A stretch of 33,266 nt of DNA from Pseudomonas sp. UMAB-08 (lineage in GTDB: Bacteria; Pseudomonadota; Gammaproteobacteria; Pseudomonadales; Pseudomonadaceae): the NCBI RefSeq assembly GCF_900095225.1, contig NZ_LT607431.1, positions 1-33,266 of the forward strand. The letters are read 5' to 3'. Below, piece by piece: positions 32,121 to 33,266 of the stretch; the first letter of the stretch is position 1; each line of letters opens with the position of its first letter. A model generated the notes under the pieces. That model saw only the letters and a list, made by a program, of their open reading frames with translations, did not search any database and was not told the DNA's origin. A program made the position numbers and the translations under genes.

Positions 32121-32687
32121 CCGAATACATAAGAAGCGTCAGACCGAGCCGTCCACGCTTACAGAACTACCAGAATCACAACAGCCGTTTTTTTTACACT
32201 TGAGTCGAACGCCCGCGTTTTCAAACCAAGCAAATAAAGCGGTACTCCTGGGCAAGTGATGAGCAGCAATACAACCGGCGACCACGACTCACAAAGACAG
32301 CGTTATTGCAAAAGTTTTTCCAGACATCCGCCCCGTGACTGCCAGTCATCAATGTTGGATGGCAGCACACCTTGATATCATAATGACAGTGTCAATATTT
32401 TGCAATAATCCTGATTTTCAACAATAAAAATGGTTATCTTGAGATAGGCCGCCATTTAATTGACAATGCAAACCTGACACAGCTAACGATACAGCTCACT
32501 TAAACCACACGGACACCCGCTCCTGCGGCCGCAACAGGCCGGGCTCGCTCGCCCACAACGAGCCGCTGTTATGCAGCCTTAGCCCCCAAAGACTCATTCT
32601 TGCGGAGGATCAGTTGCCCTTCTCAGTAACCAAGGTCAGAGTTATCGGCGCAGCTGCCGTCTTCTCAGCAAGCTTGTAACCCATTGG
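32121..32687. other. Upstream region of the cellulose operon
   Basis: About 570 bases without a convincing gene. It should hold the promoter and binding sites controlling the minus-strand bcs operon. The part 32380-32480 is AT-rich. A short plus-strand frame from TTG at 32614 (21 residues, GGAGG 6 bases upstream) ends at 32679 just before a terminator; it is too short to judge. Confidence 0.4.
32377..32405 (-). promoter_or_regulatory. Candidate sigma-70 promoter of the bcs operon
   Basis: On the minus strand TTGCAA (32405-32400), a 17-base spacer and TATGAT (32382-32377) lie about 255 bases before the bcsE start. Match to consensus is 4/6 and 5/6. The AT-rich upstream side also fits. There is no other support. 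Confidence 0.35.
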
Positions 32688-32713
32688 CCAAGCGCAGGAC
32701 GCGCTTGGTTTTA
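32688..32713 (+). terminator. Intrinsic terminator
   Basis: CCAAGCGC-AGGAC-GCGCTTGG is an 8-bp GC-rich stem followed by TTTTATT on the plus strand. It would stop transcripts coming from the left. No plausible complete gene precedes it on that strand, so it may belong to a gene lost next to the IS630 insertion at 32731. Confidence 0.6.
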
Positions 32714-32730
32714 TTGATTTGACATAGCTA

Positions 32731-33266
32731 GTGTGCTGTCTCACAAATAAAGCTCCTCATGCCTGTGAGGCCATTACCTCGCGGGCTCGCTGTATTTTGT
32801 TCAAAATATCTTCCCCCTTGGCGCTCCAGACGTAGCGAGTCGGCTGCGTATTTCGCAGTGCCAGGAACGTGGTGATCGAGCTTTCGAGTTCGCGAACCGA
32901 ACTGAAACTGCCGTCACGCAGGTACACCGTGATATCGCGAAAGAAGCGTTCAACCATGTTCATCCACGAGCTGGATGTCGGGGTGAAGTGCATGTGGAAG
33001 CGCTTATGCTTCTCAAGCCATGCCTTCACTTTCGGGTGTTTATGCGTGGCGTAATTGTCCACGATCAGATGCAATTGGAGCTGCTTGGGCATTTCTCGAT
33101 TGATCTTCTTGAGAAACTCCAGCCATTCCTGATGCCGGTGTTAGCGCTCGATGGAACTGATCAAGCGTCCCTGAAGGTAATCCAGAGCGGTGAATAAGGT
33201 GACGGTGCCATGGCGGACGTAATCGTGCGATTGCGTGCGGATATGCCCGATCCCCAAAGGCAGTCC
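32731..33266 (-). mobile_element. IS630-family element, 3' part
   Basis: The 3' terminus is at 32731 (GTGTGCTGTCTCACAAATAA), placed inside CTAG with the TA at 32729-32730, the target type of IS630. The other end lies beyond the window. Its end matches the MITE at 4568-4670. Confidence 0.8.
32757..33266 (-). pseudogene. IS630-family transposase, C-terminal part with nonsense codon
   Basis: Reading in from the window edge: GLPLGIGHIRTQSHDYVRHG, TVTLFTALDYLQGRLISSIE, R, then TAA at 33143-33141 in frame, then HRHQEWLEFLKKINREMPKQ, LHLIVDNYATHKH (second Asp), HFTPTSSSWMNMVERFFRD (Glu) and the end at 32757. The stop replaces what is probably a Gln codon (CAA to TAA), so one C-to-T change inactivates the gene. 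The segment downstream matches the fragment at 1-216, which lies on the other strand. Confidence 0.85.

Noticed and set aside
1..33266. A 33-kb composite transposon bounded by the two IS630 copies
   Set aside because: The copies are diverged from each other, the left one is truncated by an IS66 end, and no shared target duplication can be seen.

Overview
The window looks like an IS-rich, decaying chromosomal region of a Pseudomonas-like gammaproteobacterium. The main evidence is a complete cellulose operon of the BcsEFG/BcsRQ type, an ihfB-lapA pair, and a bifunctional mannose-1-phosphate guanylyltransferase / mannose-6-phosphate isomerase with the sequence style of Pseudomonas proteins. No species can be fixed from sequence alone.

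Layout. (i) 1-6550 is a graveyard of mobile DNA: pieces of two IS630-type elements, IS66 ends with tnpB/tnpC, a serine recombinase tail, an IS30 pseudogene and an IS3-family copy (element A). Element A carries a 103-bp IS630-type MITE. One AT-rich orphan gene with two Arc/ribbon-helix-helix-like segments (2961-3434) lies among them. (ii) 6556-11686 is older chromosome, all on the minus strand: a DUF3024-like pseudogene, intact algA/manC-type gene, a badly decayed metallo-beta-lactamase/beta-CASP gene, lapA, ihfB and a small lipoprotein. (iii) 11687-13926 holds IS110/IS1111 remnants and phage tail genes (tape-measure end, tail fibre, a small structural-type protein). (iv) 13927-16927 is a second IS3-family copy (B) with a third copy (C) inserted inside it; the insertion left a 5-bp target duplication. 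(v) 16928-18063 holds a truncated membrane protein, a Tn3-type transposase remnant and an IS630 N-terminal fragment. (vi) 18140-32120 is one uninterrupted minus-strand operon, bcsE-bcsF-bcsG-bcsR-bcsQ-bcsA-bcsB-bcsZ-bcsC. (vii) The window closes with another IS630 copy in inverse orientation to the one at base 1.

Function. BcsA (GT2 synthase with PilZ domain) and BcsB make and translocate the glucan, BcsC exports it, BcsZ trims it, and BcsG with BcsF and BcsE should add phosphoethanolamine. BcsE has a c-di-GMP-binding GIL segment, and BcsR/BcsQ are the assembly factors. All nine genes are open and tightly overlapped, while almost everything around them is broken. This suggests selection still holds the operon. 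The algA/manC product supplies GDP-mannose for some other polysaccharide.

The most unusual signals are: the IS630-type MITE inside an IS3 element; a 180-bp dispersed repeat whose hairpin shows a compensatory base change between copies; an in-frame hexanucleotide array encoding (Met-Thr)6 in the BcsC linker; a G9 tract in the phage tail-fibre gene; and the tandem Arc-like orphan. Many frameshifts are one-base indels, so sequencing error should be excluded before calling every one a real lesion.
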